From UMGS1889 sp900556055 (GTDB taxonomy: Bacteria > Bacillota > Clostridia > Oscillospirales > Ruminococcaceae), in the NCBI GenBank assembly GCA_902463265.1, contig CABQEV010000006.1, positions 1-64,000 on the forward strand: a stretch of 64,000 nt of DNA, given 5' to 3'. Positions 53,863 to 63,414 of this stretch are shown here, one piece after another (positions within the stretch are counted from its first letter, which is position 1; each line of letters opens with the position of its first letter). Both the position numbers and the translations under genes were made by a program. The notes below the pieces were generated by a model. That model saw only the letters and a list, made by a program, of their open reading frames with translations, was not told the origin of the DNA and ran no database searches.

Positions 53863-54849
53863 ATGAACTGGACGGAAGTCAATATTTATACCACAACAGA
53901 AGGCATCGAGCCTGTATGCGGCTGCCTTCTCTGCATAGGTGTGACAGGTTTTGTTATCAAGGACGCAAAGGATTTCGAGGATTTTCTCGCTGACAAAACC
54001 GGAAACTGGGATTACATCGACGACGATCTGATGGATCTCAAAAACTGCGAGACCTGCGTTACCGTATATCTCCCCGAAAATTCTCAGGGCGCAGATATGC
54101 TGTCTGCAATACGTTCGGAAATGATCGCACTAAAAGGCAGAGATACCGAGGACAAGTTCGGACGTCTTGCGGTAGAGCTTGCAAATGTCCGTGAAGAGGA
54201 CTGGGCTAACAACTGGAAGCAGTATTTCAAGCCGCTGCGTATCGGCGACAAGCTGCTTATCAAACCGTCATGGGAAAACTGCGATAATGAAAATGCAAGA
54301 GTTATTCTTGAAATTGATCCCGAATCAAGCTTCGGAACAGGTCAGCATCACACAACTCAGCTCTGCCTTGAACAGCTTGAAAAGATCCTTCACGACGGCG
54401 ACAGAGTGCTTGATCTCGGCTGCGGAAGCGGTATTCTTTCAATCGCTGCTCTCCTGCTTGGCGCAAAGGAAGCGACAGCTGTTGACATTGACGCAAATTC
54501 CGTAAAGATCGCAAAGGGAAATGCGGCCAAAAATCATATTTCTGAGGAAAGCTACACATGCTACTGCGGAAATGTTATCGGCGATGAGGAGCTGCGTGAA
54601 AAGATCGGCGGCGGATTTGACGTTATAACTGCAAATATCGTTGCGGATGTGCTTATTGCCATGAGCGGAATTTTCGGCAGATTTATCCGTCCCGGCGGAT
54701 CGCTGATCCTTTCGGGAATAATTTCCCAGCGTTCGGCGGAAGTGCTTGACGCAATGAAATCAAACGGATATATCCTCGAAAACATTGCCGAAAAGGAAGA
54801 CTGGGTAGCATGCACATTCAAAGCTCCCGCTGCGAAAGGAGAAGAATAA
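53863..54849 (+). CDS. prmA: Ribosomal protein L11 methyltransferase
   Basis: 328 residues from ATG 53863 (nine bases after AAAGGA). N-terminal L11-binding domain, then a methyltransferase domain with VLDLGCGSGILSIAA (motif I) and FGTGQHHTTQLCLEQLE just before it, ITANIVADVLI as motif IV (NPPY-like NIVA). Trimethylates L11. It ends six bases before the topoisomerase B gene, so they share a transcript. Confidence 0.95.
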   Translation: MNWTEVNIYTTTEGIEPVCGCLLCIGVTGFVIKDAKDFEDFLADKTGNWDYIDDDLMDLKNCETCVTVYLPENSQGADMLSAIRSEMIALKGRDTEDKFGRLAVELANVREEDWANNWKQYFKPLRIGDKLLIKPSWENCDNENARVILEIDPESSFGTGQHHTTQLCLEQLEKILHDGDRVLDLGCGSGILSIAALLLGAKEATAVDIDANSVKIAKGNAAKNHISEESYTCYCGNVIGDEELREKIGGGFDVITANIVADVLIAMSGIFGRFIRPGGSLILSGIISQRSAEVLDAMKSNGYILENIAEKEDWVACTFKAPAAKGEE

Positions 54850-54855
54850 TAACAG

Positions 54856-56838
54856 ATGCCCAAGAAAAAGAACGATTATAACAACGAAAGCATAGTTGCT
54901 TTAAAAGGCGCAGAACGTGTCAGAAAGCGCCCCGGAGTAATTTTCGGCTCTGACGGTCTGGAGGGCTGCAAGCACTCTGTTTTCGAGATAATCTCAAACT
55001 CCATCGACGAAGCAAGAGGCGGTCACGGAGATAAGATCATCGTAACATATTTTAAGGACAAAAGCATTGAGGTCGAGGACTTCGGACGAGGCTGTCCTGT
55101 TGACTTCAACTCAAACGAGAACCGTTACAACTGGGAGCTTGTCTACTGCGAGATGTATGCAGGCGGAAAGTATTCCGAAAACAGCGATGATTATGAATTT
55201 TCACTCGGTCTGAACGGTCTGGGTCTTTGCTCGACTCAGTATTCCTCTGAATATATGGACGTTGAGATACACCGTGACGGATTTAAATATAACCTGCATT
55301 TTGAAAAAGGCGAAAATGTCGGCGGACTGAAAAAAGAACCGTACAGCGGCAAAAAGAGTGGAACAAAAACACGCTGGAAACCCGATCTTGAAGTATTCAC
55401 AAGCATAAACATCGAAAAGGAATATTTCACCGAGGTGCTTAAAAAGCAGGCTGTTGTCAACCCGAAGGTCACATTTGTTTTCAAATACGAAAATGAGGAC
55501 GGCACTTTTGATACCGAAGAATTTTACTATGAAAACGGAATATCCGATTATCTTAAAGAGATCGTCGGCGATAATCACCTTACTTCCCTTCAGTACTGGG
55601 AGGGTGAAAGAAAGGGACGCGACCGTGAGGACAAGCCCGAATATAAGGTCAAGCTGTCGGTCGCATTCACATTTTCCAACAAAGTCAAGCTGTTGGAATA
55701 CTACCATAACTCCAGCTTTCTTGAACACGGCGGATCGCCGGATAAGGCTGTAAGCAGAGCATTTCTCTCTGCCATTGACGGCTATCTTAAAGCGGGAAAC
55801 AAGTATAACAAGGGCGAAAAGGCTATCAAATGGGAGGACGTTTCAGAGTGTCTTGTACTCATTTCGTCGTCCTTCTCCACTATGACATCTTACGAAAATC
55901 AGACGAAAAAGGCTATCACAAATGTATTTATCAAGGACGCAATGACGGAATTTTTAAAGCATAACCTTGAGATATATTTCATCGAAAATCCCGATGAGGC
56001 GCAGCGTATCGCAGAGCAGGTCATAGTAAACAAGCGCAGCCGTGAAAATGCGGAAAAGGTGCGCACAAATATGCAGAAAAAGCTGACGGGAAATATCGAC
56101 CTCTCCAATATGGTGCAGAAGTTCGTTGACTGCCGTACAAAGGATGTCAGCCGCAGAGAGCTTTACATCGTTGAGGGTGATTCTGCGCTGGGTGCCGTTA
56201 AGCTTGCACGAGAGGCTGAATTCCAGGCGATAATCCCCGTACGAGGAAAGATACTGAACTGTCTGAAAGCGGATTATGAAAAGATATTTAAGAACGAGAT
56301 CATCACCGATATTATAAAGGTCCTCGGCTGCGGAGTTGAGGTTACTTCCAAGGCAAACAAGGAGCTTTCCACATTCAATATCGAAAATCTCAAATGGAAC
56401 AAGATCGTTATCTGTACCGATGCCGATGTTGACGGATATCAGATCCGCACGCTTATCCTGACTATGCTTTACCGTCTGACACCGACGCTTATTCAGGGCG
56501 GTTATGTTTATATCGCAGAATCCCCCCTGTTCGAGATCGTTTCGGGCGACAAGACCTATTTCGCATACACCGAAAAGGAAAAGACAAAGATACTCGAAAA
56601 GATCGGCAATAAAAAGTACACTATCCAGCGTTCAAAAGGACTTGGTGAGAACGAGCCTGACATGATGTCGCTGACTACAATGAACCCCGAAACACGCCGT
56701 CTTATCAAGATACATCCAGATGACATTGAAGCAACGGCGCAGATGTTTGAAATGCTCCTCGGAGACAATCTCCAGGGACGTAAGGACTACATTTCCGAAA
56801 ACGGCGCAAGCTATCTCGAGCTTGCCGATCTGAGCTGA
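54856..56838 (+). CDS. Divergent type IIA DNA topoisomerase subunit B (ParE/GyrB-like)
   Basis: 660 residues. ATPase domain: E44 and N48 in EIISNSIDEA, EVEDFGRGCPVDF, GLNGLGLCSTQYSS, and QTK lysine in YENQTKKAITN. Toprim domain: EGDSALGAVKLA, IPVRGKILN, CTDADVDGYQIRTL and QRSKGLGENEPDMM. The usual EGDSAGG and GLHGVG are altered, so this is a diverged paralog rather than the housekeeping gyrase. Topoisomerase IV-like decatenation is inference. Paired with subunit A 15 bases downstream. Confidence 0.85.
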   Translation: MPKKKNDYNNESIVALKGAERVRKRPGVIFGSDGLEGCKHSVFEIISNSIDEARGGHGDKIIVTYFKDKSIEVEDFGRGCPVDFNSNENRYNWELVYCEMYAGGKYSENSDDYEFSLGLNGLGLCSTQYSSEYMDVEIHRDGFKYNLHFEKGENVGGLKKEPYSGKKSGTKTRWKPDLEVFTSINIEKEYFTEVLKKQAVVNPKVTFVFKYENEDGTFDTEEFYYENGISDYLKEIVGDNHLTSLQYWEGERKGRDREDKPEYKVKLSVAFTFSNKVKLLEYYHNSSFLEHGGSPDKAVSRAFLSAIDGYLKAGNKYNKGEKAIKWEDVSECLVLISSSFSTMTSYENQTKKAITNVFIKDAMTEFLKHNLEIYFIENPDEAQRIAEQVIVNKRSRENAEKVRTNMQKKLTGNIDLSNMVQKFVDCRTKDVSRRELYIVEGDSALGAVKLAREAEFQAIIPVRGKILNCLKADYEKIFKNEIITDIIKVLGCGVEVTSKANKELSTFNIENLKWNKIVICTDADVDGYQIRTLILTMLYRLTPTLIQGGYVYIAESPLFEIVSGDKTYFAYTEKEKTKILEKIGNKKYTIQRSKGLGENEPDMMSLTTMNPETRRLIKIHPDDIEATAQMFEMLLGDNLQGRKDYISENGASYLELADLS

Positions 56839-56853
56839 CAGGAGGTATGACAT

Positions 56854-59094
56854 TTGGCTAAGAAAGATAGAGAAAAACCGCAGCACAAGCGTCAGACTAT
56901 CCCCAACGCTTATATCGAAGGTTCGGGAACGATAGTTGACGAGCGCATAACCGACACGCTCAGACAGAATTATATGCCGTATGCGATAAGCGTTATCGTG
57001 TCCCGTGCGCTGCCTGAGATCGACGGTTTCAAGCCGTCCCACAGAAAGCTGCTTTATACTATGTATCAGATGGGTCTGCTGAAAGGCGGACGCACAAAAT
57101 CCGCAAATATCGTAGGTCAGACGATGAAGCTCAATCCTCACGGAGATGCCGCCATCTATGAAACGATGGTACGTCTGTCAAGGGGAAACGAAGCACTTCT
57201 TCATCCGTATGTTGACAGCAAGGGCAACTTCGGAAAAGCATATTCACGTGACATGGCATATGCCGCTTCACGATACACTGAGGCTAAGCTTGATGCGATA
57301 TGCAATGAGCTTTTCCGTGATATCGACAAGGATACTGTCGATTTTGTCCCGAACTATGATAACACAATGACCGAGCCTACCCTGCTCCCTGCTGCATTCC
57401 CGACTATACTTGTAAATGCGAATGTCGGAATTGCTGTTTCTATGGCGAGTGCTGTATGTCCGTTCAATCTGACCGAGGTATGCGAAACAACTATCGCATA
57501 TCTCAAAAATCCCGAGCATGATCCCGTATCTACTCTGAAAGGACCTGATTTCCCGGGCGGCGGATTTATCATCTACGATGAAAATGAGCTGCGGAAAATA
57601 TATCAGACAGGCAGAGGCTCGGTAAAGATACGTTCAAAGTATAATTTTGATAAATCGGCAAACTGCATTGAAATAACCGAGATACCCGCAACAACGACTA
57701 TCGAAGCTATCATGGACAAGATAATCGAGCTTATCAAGGCGGGAAAGATCACGGAAATATCCTATATCCGCGACGAAACAGACCTTTCGGGACTTAAGAT
57801 CGCCATTGACATAAAGCGAGGCGTTGACCCCGACAAGCTGATGCAGAAGCTTTTCAGAATGACACCTCTTCAGGACAGCTATGCCTGCAATTTCAATATC
57901 CTGATCGGCGGAATGCCTAAGGTCATGGGAATAAACGAGATACTCGAAGAATGGACAGCATTCCGAAAAGAGTGCATAAAACGCCGTGTTTACTTTGATC
58001 TTAACAAGAAAAAAGAAAAGCTTCACCTGCTCTATGGTCTGAAAAAGATACTGCTTGATATCGACAAGGCGATCAGGATCGTCCGTGAGACGGAGGAAGA
58101 AAGCGAAGTTGTTCCGAACCTGATGATAGGATTCGGGATCGATGAGATACAGGCTGAATATGTTGCCGAGATAAAGCTCCGCCATCTCAACAGAGAATAT
58201 ATCGTAGGACGAATCGACGAGATCGAACAGCTTGAAAAAGACATCGCAGAAATGGAAGATATCCTTTCCGATGAAAAGAAGATCAAGGGAATAATCATCA
58301 GCGAGCTGAAAGATGTCATTAAGAAATACGGTCAGCCGAGAAAAACTATGTTCTGCTATGCCGGAGATATTGCCGAGGACGAAGAAGAGGACGACATTCC
58401 CGAAGCGCCCGTTACTGTGTTCCTTTCGACAAGCGGATATTTCAAGAAGATAACCCCGCAGTCGCTCAGAATGAGCAGTGAACACAAGCTTAAAGAAGGC
58501 GACGAGATCATCTCCGAAGTCGAAACGACAACTCGTGCGGACGTGCTTTTCTTCACCGATAAATGTCAGGTCTACAAGTCCAAGGTCGCTGCGTTTGACA
58601 ATACAAAGGCATCTGCGCTCGGTGAATATATCCCCGCAAAGCTCGGTTTCGATGACGGCGAAAACATCACCGCAATGGTCGTTACATCTGATTACAGCGG
58701 ACATATCATGATGATATTTGAAAACGGAAAGGCTGCCAAGGTGCCTCTTTCTTCATATGAAACAAAAACGAACCGAAAGAAGCTTTCAAATGCATATTCA
58801 TCAAAATCTCCGCTTGTCGCAGTGATACCTGAATGCGATGACAGGGACATTTACGTCCATTCGTCAAACGGAAGGGCACTGATATTCAATTCTGCGCTTA
58901 TCCTGCCGAAATCCACGAGAGATACCCAGGGTGTTCAGATCATGACGCTCAAACCCAAGGCTGTCGTTGACCGTGCATCAAAGTTACCTGCCGAAAATGC
59001 TGAGTCATTCAAGCGTTATGTCGTAAGATCCGTTCCGTCATCGGGCGCAGTGCTCAAAGACGAAGACGATCCCGACCAGATAAAAATGCTGTAA
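56854..59094 (+). CDS. Divergent type IIA DNA topoisomerase subunit A (ParC/GyrA-like)
   Basis: 746 residues. TTG start, nine bases after AGGAGG. The DNA-cleavage tyrosine is Y141 in AASRYTEAKL; DGFKPSHRKLLYTM (57-70) and NPHGDAAIYETMVRLS (94-109) are the winged-helix elements; a coiled-coil region follows (about 370-480) and then beta-pinwheel blades (VTVFLSTSGYFKKITPQSLR on). I see no GyrA box, so it looks like a topoisomerase IV-type A subunit. It partners the preceding gene. Confidence 0.88.
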   Translation: MAKKDREKPQHKRQTIPNAYIEGSGTIVDERITDTLRQNYMPYAISVIVSRALPEIDGFKPSHRKLLYTMYQMGLLKGGRTKSANIVGQTMKLNPHGDAAIYETMVRLSRGNEALLHPYVDSKGNFGKAYSRDMAYAASRYTEAKLDAICNELFRDIDKDTVDFVPNYDNTMTEPTLLPAAFPTILVNANVGIAVSMASAVCPFNLTEVCETTIAYLKNPEHDPVSTLKGPDFPGGGFIIYDENELRKIYQTGRGSVKIRSKYNFDKSANCIEITEIPATTTIEAIMDKIIELIKAGKITEISYIRDETDLSGLKIAIDIKRGVDPDKLMQKLFRMTPLQDSYACNFNILIGGMPKVMGINEILEEWTAFRKECIKRRVYFDLNKKKEKLHLLYGLKKILLDIDKAIRIVRETEEESEVVPNLMIGFGIDEIQAEYVAEIKLRHLNREYIVGRIDEIEQLEKDIAEMEDILSDEKKIKGIIISELKDVIKKYGQPRKTMFCYAGDIAEDEEEDDIPEAPVTVFLSTSGYFKKITPQSLRMSSEHKLKEGDEIISEVETTTRADVLFFTDKCQVYKSKVAAFDNTKASALGEYIPAKLGFDDGENITAMVVTSDYSGHIMMIFENGKAAKVPLSSYETKTNRKKLSNAYSSKSPLVAVIPECDDRDIYVHSSNGRALIFNSALILPKSTRDTQGVQIMTLKPKAVVDRASKLPAENAESFKRYVVRSVPSSGAVLKDEDDPDQIKML

Positions 59095-59106
59095 TAAAAC
59101 ACAAAA

Positions 59107-59145
59107 GCGCCTGCGTTATCACACTGATACGCAGGCGCATTTTTT
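59107..59145. terminator. Bidirectional terminator between topoisomerase and spoIVA genes
   Basis: GCGCCTGCGT and ACGCAGGCGC, plus ATC/GAT, with a short loop; ATTTTTT follows on plus, and TTTTGTGTTTTATT on minus. It serves both convergent transcripts; the spoIVA stop codon lies in the T-run. Confidence 0.9.
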
Positions 59146-60622
59146 ACAGGATAAAGCAGATAAGTCCGCCGCAGCCCTCGTTTATCATTCGCTCGATGGT
59201 CTCCTGAAGCTTGATGCGCGCGTCCGCAGGCATCTTGTAAAGCTTATTGTGAAGTCCCTCGTTTACAAGCTCATGCAGCGATTTTCCGAAGATGTTCGAC
59301 TCCCATATCTTTGCGGGATCTTCCTCAAATTCGTTCATGAGATACTCGACCAGCTCCTGCGACTGCTTTTCCGAACCGACAATAGGATTTACCTCGGTAA
59401 CGATGTTCGCACGCATGAGATGTATAGACGGAGCAGATGCTTTCAGGCGCACACCATACTTTCCGCCCTGCTTGATGATCTCAGGCTCGTCAAGTTCAAG
59501 CTCGTCGATACCAGGCATAACAATACCGTAGCCGGTCGCTTCGACCTCGGATAATGCGCCTTCGAGCTTGCTGTATTTTCTGCGGATATCCGAAAGCTCG
59601 GTAAGCAGCGGCAGCAGGTCGCTTTCGTCCTTGATGTCAATGCCTGTAGCCTCGGCGAGTATCTTATAGAATAATTCGCTTTTTAAATCGGCGCAGAGAA
59701 GCGCACTTCCCTTTCCGAGATCAATGCCCGATATTTCCGCTCTGGTGCAGTGTTCGCAGCAGGCAAGCTTTTCAGCGATGCCGTGAGCCTCACGCACCTG
59801 ATGTATGCCCGATGCAGCATCTCTGACAGCACCGAAAATATCCTCCTTCAGCCAATGCCCCTTAGGTAGCGTGTTTATCCAGCGGGGCATTTTTACATTT
59901 ATCTCCTTGATCGGAAATGCAAACAGTATCTCCCGCATGATCGCCGTAATATCATCAACAGTAAGGTCAAGGCAGTTCACGGGAATAACTCTTGAACCAT
60001 ACTTTCCCTCCAGCCTCTCAGCCAGCGATCTCGACTCAGCCGAATCGGGCGAAACGCAGTTCAGCAGCACCACAAACGGCTTGTTTATCATGCTGAGTTC
60101 GTTTATCACACGCTCTTCGCACTCCTCATATTCTTCTCTCGGAATATCGGAAATGCTTCCGTCGGACGTGACAACAAGACCTATCGTAGAGTGTTCTCTT
60201 ATGACCTTTGATGTTCCTACCTCAGCCGCCATATTGAACGGAACTTCCTCCTCGAACCATGGAGTCATGACCATTCGCGGCTGTTCATTCTCGATATAGC
60301 CGATGGCACTCGGAACGATATATCCAACGCAGTCGATCATGCGGACATTCATTTTTGCATTCCCGCCGATGCTTATTTCCGCAGCGTCCTCGGGAATAAA
60401 TTTAGGCTCGGTCGTCATGATCGTTTTTCCCGCCGCCGACTGCGGAAGCTCATCAACAGCACGTTCACGGCAGAAATTATCCTGAATATTCGGGATAACG
60501 AGTGTTTCCATAAACCTCTTTATAAAGCTTGATTTTCCCGTTCTGACAGGTCCGACAACGCCTATGTAAATGTCGCCGTTGGTTCTCTCGGCAATCCCTC
60601 TGTATATATCATTGTTATTCAT
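59144..60622 (-). CDS. spoIVA: Stage IV sporulation protein A
   Basis: 492-residue ATPase that polymerises on the forespore to build the spore coat basement layer. Walker A GPVRTGKSS (24-32), followed by IKRFMETLVIPNI, and the conserved C-terminal GCGGLICFIL. ATG 60622 is seven bases from GGAGG. The gene is 16 bases after the SipL-like gene, so the two coat-morphogenesis genes form one operon. Its presence is a strong sign of spore formation in this lineage. Confidence 0.97.
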   Translation of the reverse strand: MNNNDIYRGIAERTNGDIYIGVVGPVRTGKSSFIKRFMETLVIPNIQDNFCRERAVDELPQSAAGKTIMTTEPKFIPEDAAEISIGGNAKMNVRMIDCVGYIVPSAIGYIENEQPRMVMTPWFEEEVPFNMAAEVGTSKVIREHSTIGLVVTSDGSISDIPREEYEECEERVINELSMINKPFVVLLNCVSPDSAESRSLAERLEGKYGSRVIPVNCLDLTVDDITAIMREILFAFPIKEINVKMPRWINTLPKGHWLKEDIFGAVRDAASGIHQVREAHGIAEKLACCEHCTRAEISGIDLGKGSALLCADLKSELFYKILAEATGIDIKDESDLLPLLTELSDIRRKYSKLEGALSEVEATGYGIVMPGIDELELDEPEIIKQGGKYGVRLKASAPSIHLMRANIVTEVNPIVGSEKQSQELVEYLMNEFEEDPAKIWESNIFGKSLHELVNEGLHNKLYKMPADARIKLQETIERMINEGCGGLICFIL

Positions 60623-60638
60623 CGCAATACCTCCGTTT

Positions 60639-62183
60639 TTATACAATTGGAATAAGCAGCATTCTGCCCGAAACGCTGTCTCCGCCGAGATCGTTCTCCT
60701 CCATGACCGCAGAAACTGAGGTCTTATACTTCTTGGCTATGTCCCAGATATCCTCGCCGTCATCGGCAAAATAGAGCTTCAGCGCATAATCTCCGTCACG
60801 TTCAACAGGCTTTTCCTCGTCCACGCATACTTCGGTCACAGCGTCCGCATATACACTTTCTGCCGCCGAGCCGCATATTCTCAGCTCAAGCTTGACCTCA
60901 ATGCTGCCTACCGATGACATACTGAACGAGCAGGAAACCGCTGCCGCACTGACCTCCGCTTCCGCATTTTCCGAGATGCCGCCTATGTTCTTTGTAAATT
61001 CAAACGGCGCTTCTTCCTCTATAATATCAGTTTTTCCCTCATTAGATGTCACTATCGCCGAGATAAGCGCAGTTCCCGTTATAATGACCTCTCCGCCGAT
61101 GCCGACCTTTGCGGATATCTTTGACGGCTTTCCCCATACAGCACACACGCCTGAGATCTCGCCGTCCTTATATTCGATGGACTTTTTAACGATACAACTG
61201 TCGCAAAATCTCACAGGTGGACATTCAATGCGCACGTTTTTGACAGACGGCTCACATTCAAACATAGTCGAAAATGCATCTGTCACTATCTCAGCGGTCG
61301 ATGTTTTCACGCCCTCGCAGGTGATGAGCAGTCCAAGCTCGCAGTCAACAAGCTTCGGTTCCCCATCACTGTCCGCAGCAGGTGTAAGCTCGCAGGACGT
61401 AACTGCCGCATCGGCAGTACATTCGTATCTCTCGTCAATGCCGTCCATGTCGATTATCTGCGAAAAAGGCTGCGTGAACTGCATGCTTTCTATCCCACAA
61501 AGACCGTCTTTAACGCAGCTGTACAGCATATCAATGACAGCCTCGCCCTTGACGATCAGCTTGTTTGCAATGACCTTCTGATCCGTCGATACAACCGATG
61601 CATTGCACATTAGGATATCCCCGACAGGCGGCTTCGACATTCCAAGGTCATATTCCTCGCTGACCGTCATAAGCTTTGAACCGCGCATAACATCGGAAAT
61701 GTAAGTTACGGGAGTTTTCCTGGTCTGCATATTCATACCGTAAATGTCGCTTATGACCTCGCACTCAGATTCCGCGGTTACCGTTATTTTGATGGAAACC
61801 GCTCCCCTTACATCCAGCCGCTTCTTGTTGACCGCACGGCAGTTGACATAATCAGTCCCGGGACAAAGCCGTACTTTGGGATCCTTCACAGCTCTGCCCA
61901 GGTCGGCAGACTTTGAATAGATCAGCTTCTGCTCGGCGGAATGTACTGCTTCGCTGTCCTCACTGCAGTAAAGCACCCTGATGCATACCGAAAGCTCATA
62001 GGTAAGCTTGTCGCCGCTGACACTGTAAGAAAGTATCCTGGGAGATGCGATGCATTTGATTATCCTGAATATGTCGGGACAGTAATCGGGAAGAATATAG
62101 TCAAGCTCCGCAGACTGCTCCTGTATGCCGTCAAACACCGTCTCACCCGATGAAATGATCTCTCTGTTTGTTTTTATATCCAT
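60639..62183 (-). CDS. sipL: SipL-like spore coat morphogenesis protein (DUF3794 repeats plus LysM)
   Basis: 514 residues: an N-terminal part with DUF3794-like beta domains (AELDYILPDYCPDIFRIIKCIASP; a second copy with VVSTDQKVIANKLIVKGEAVIDMLYSC) and a C-terminal LysM motif (DGEDIWDIAKKYKTSVSAVMEENDL, about 470-500). This is the architecture of SipL from Clostridioides difficile, which binds SpoIVA through its LysM domain; the neighbouring spoIVA agrees. Ends close to the C-terminus after LysM. Symbol assigned by analogy. Confidence 0.88.
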   Translation of the reverse strand: MDIKTNREIISSGETVFDGIQEQSAELDYILPDYCPDIFRIIKCIASPRILSYSVSGDKLTYELSVCIRVLYCSEDSEAVHSAEQKLIYSKSADLGRAVKDPKVRLCPGTDYVNCRAVNKKRLDVRGAVSIKITVTAESECEVISDIYGMNMQTRKTPVTYISDVMRGSKLMTVSEEYDLGMSKPPVGDILMCNASVVSTDQKVIANKLIVKGEAVIDMLYSCVKDGLCGIESMQFTQPFSQIIDMDGIDERYECTADAAVTSCELTPAADSDGEPKLVDCELGLLITCEGVKTSTAEIVTDAFSTMFECEPSVKNVRIECPPVRFCDSCIVKKSIEYKDGEISGVCAVWGKPSKISAKVGIGGEVIITGTALISAIVTSNEGKTDIIEEEAPFEFTKNIGGISENAEAEVSAAAVSCSFSMSSVGSIEVKLELRICGSAAESVYADAVTEVCVDEEKPVERDGDYALKLYFADDGEDIWDIAKKYKTSVSAVMEENDLGGDSVSGRMLLIPIV

Positions 62184-62218
62184 AATTTCCTCCGTTTCCG
62201 CAATGGCTTGCTTGTCGT

Positions 62219-62260
62219 TCTGTCATAACTATATTCAGGATGTACGGCTTGTATGACAGA
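62219..62260. repeat. Nine-base inverted repeat upstream of sipL
   Basis: TCTGTCATA (62219-62227) and TATGACAGA (62252-62260) form a perfect inverted repeat with a 24-base spacer, next to the candidate sporulation promoter. Could be an operator or leader hairpin of sipL. Confidence 0.5.
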
Positions 62261-62276
62261 TGAAATACATATTTTT
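62250..62276 (-). promoter_or_regulatory. Candidate SigE-type promoter of sipL-spoIVA
   Basis: CATACAAG on the minus strand resembles the SigE -10 (CATACANT); an AAAAATA element lies 14 bases upstream. spoIVA genes are SigE-controlled in other spore formers. Motif match is partial. Confidence 0.4.
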
Positions 62277-62368
62277 ATGCAGGTCAATATCTGCAATGCG
62301 TTTTGTGACAAGAAAGGCTTGGCAAAATTGTATAAAATGCCAAAATAAATATTAATTTCGTAAAACTA

Positions 62369-62430
62369 TTGATTATTGCACAGTAGTGTTGTATTATATA
62401 TACAGAAACTACTGTTTATTGTTCAGTAGT
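62369..62430 (+). promoter_or_regulatory. Promoter with CAGTAGT repeats, likely PadR operator
   Basis: TTGATT, 17-base spacer, TATTAT. CAGTAGT occurs at 62381-62387 (within the spacer), as its inverse ACTACTG at 62408-62414 and again at 62424-62430. Spaced repeats over the promoter suggest binding by the PadR protein encoded in the same unit. Confidence 0.6.
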
Positions 62431-62448
62431 CAGAAAGGAAGTATCATT

Positions 62449-63414
62449 ATGACACAAAAGGAATATATCAGAAAACTGCGTGCCCGCCTTTCTTTTTTTG
62501 TAACAAACAGCGAATTGAAGGATATTGTTTCAGACATTGAGGAAATATTTCTTGACGGTGTGTCGGACGGAAAAAGCGAGGAACAGATATGCCTGTCACT
62601 CGGTTCTCCAAATGATGCGGCAAAAACTATTCTTCTGGAAAGAGGCGTATCATTTTTATCGAAAAGCACATTGATCAAAGCAATGATTTTCGTGGCAGTT
62701 ACAGTGATCTCAATGCTTTTTCTCTGGAACAGTCCGTCAGACAGTGTATTTATCATGCCGATCATACCGCTGGGACTTCTGTTGTTTATTGAAAACGGCA
62801 ATCTTATAAAACTTATGGAAAAAAAGTCCTCTGTATCGGGCATCGCTTCGTGTATTATCCCTGCAATAGGTATTTTCCTTTTTTCGTCACTCACCCACGC
62901 ACTCATCAGCGGAAATAACGAAGCTTTATTCCCAATCAGTGCGGCAATAACTGCTGCAACAGCGTTATCACTTGTTTTATCAATATTTTCCGTAAGAGTA
63001 AATCCGTATGGAATGATAACAGTCGCTTTCGGAACTGCAGCTGCACTGTGCATAGCCTGTTTTCAGATATATGCCGTTTTACATGTATCCGACGGTTCTT
63101 TGACGATAATGTCCCGTGCACAATATCTGAATATATTCATTACCGCCTTGTTTATTGCGGCTGTCATAATATTTGTTTTTTCGGCACTCAGAAAGGATAA
63201 GGCATCTATGTTTTGCATGTATGCCGCATTGGGATCGCTTATGATCTTCAGCCATGAAAAATATATCATTTCCAATCTTTACATTTCCGCAGAGTATGCC
63301 AAATCACTTTGGATAGAATGCTTTGGTATAATTGTTTTTTCGATCATTATTACTGTTATTTCGATCATCATTACTGCATATCTGTCGGTAAGAAAGGCGC
63401 GAAAAAATGGATAA
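62449..63414 (+). CDS. HAAS (DUF1700-like) domain membrane protein
   Basis: 321 residues. N-terminal HAAS-type helical domain: YIRKLRARLSFFVTNSELKDIVSDIEEIFLDGVSDGKSEEQICLSLGSPNDAAKTILLERG (about 5-66), then eight or so hydrophobic segments up to the C-terminus. HAAS proteins usually sit with a PadR regulator, as here. Function unknown. ATG 62449 is after AGAAAGGA; it overlaps padR by eight bases. Confidence 0.82.
   Translation: MTQKEYIRKLRARLSFFVTNSELKDIVSDIEEIFLDGVSDGKSEEQICLSLGSPNDAAKTILLERGVSFLSKSTLIKAMIFVAVTVISMLFLWNSPSDSVFIMPIIPLGLLLFIENGNLIKLMEKKSSVSGIASCIIPAIGIFLFSSLTHALISGNNEALFPISAAITAATALSLVLSIFSVRVNPYGMITVAFGTAAALCIACFQIYAVLHVSDGSLTIMSRAQYLNIFITALFIAAVIIFVFSALRKDKASMFCMYAALGSLMIFSHEKYIISNLYISAEYAKSLWIECFGIIVFSIIITVISIIITAYLSVRKARKNG

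Noticed and set aside
57634..58704. 356-codon open frame on the minus strand
   Set aside because: Antisense to the topoisomerase A subunit, whose catalytic motifs are intact; no family resemblance.
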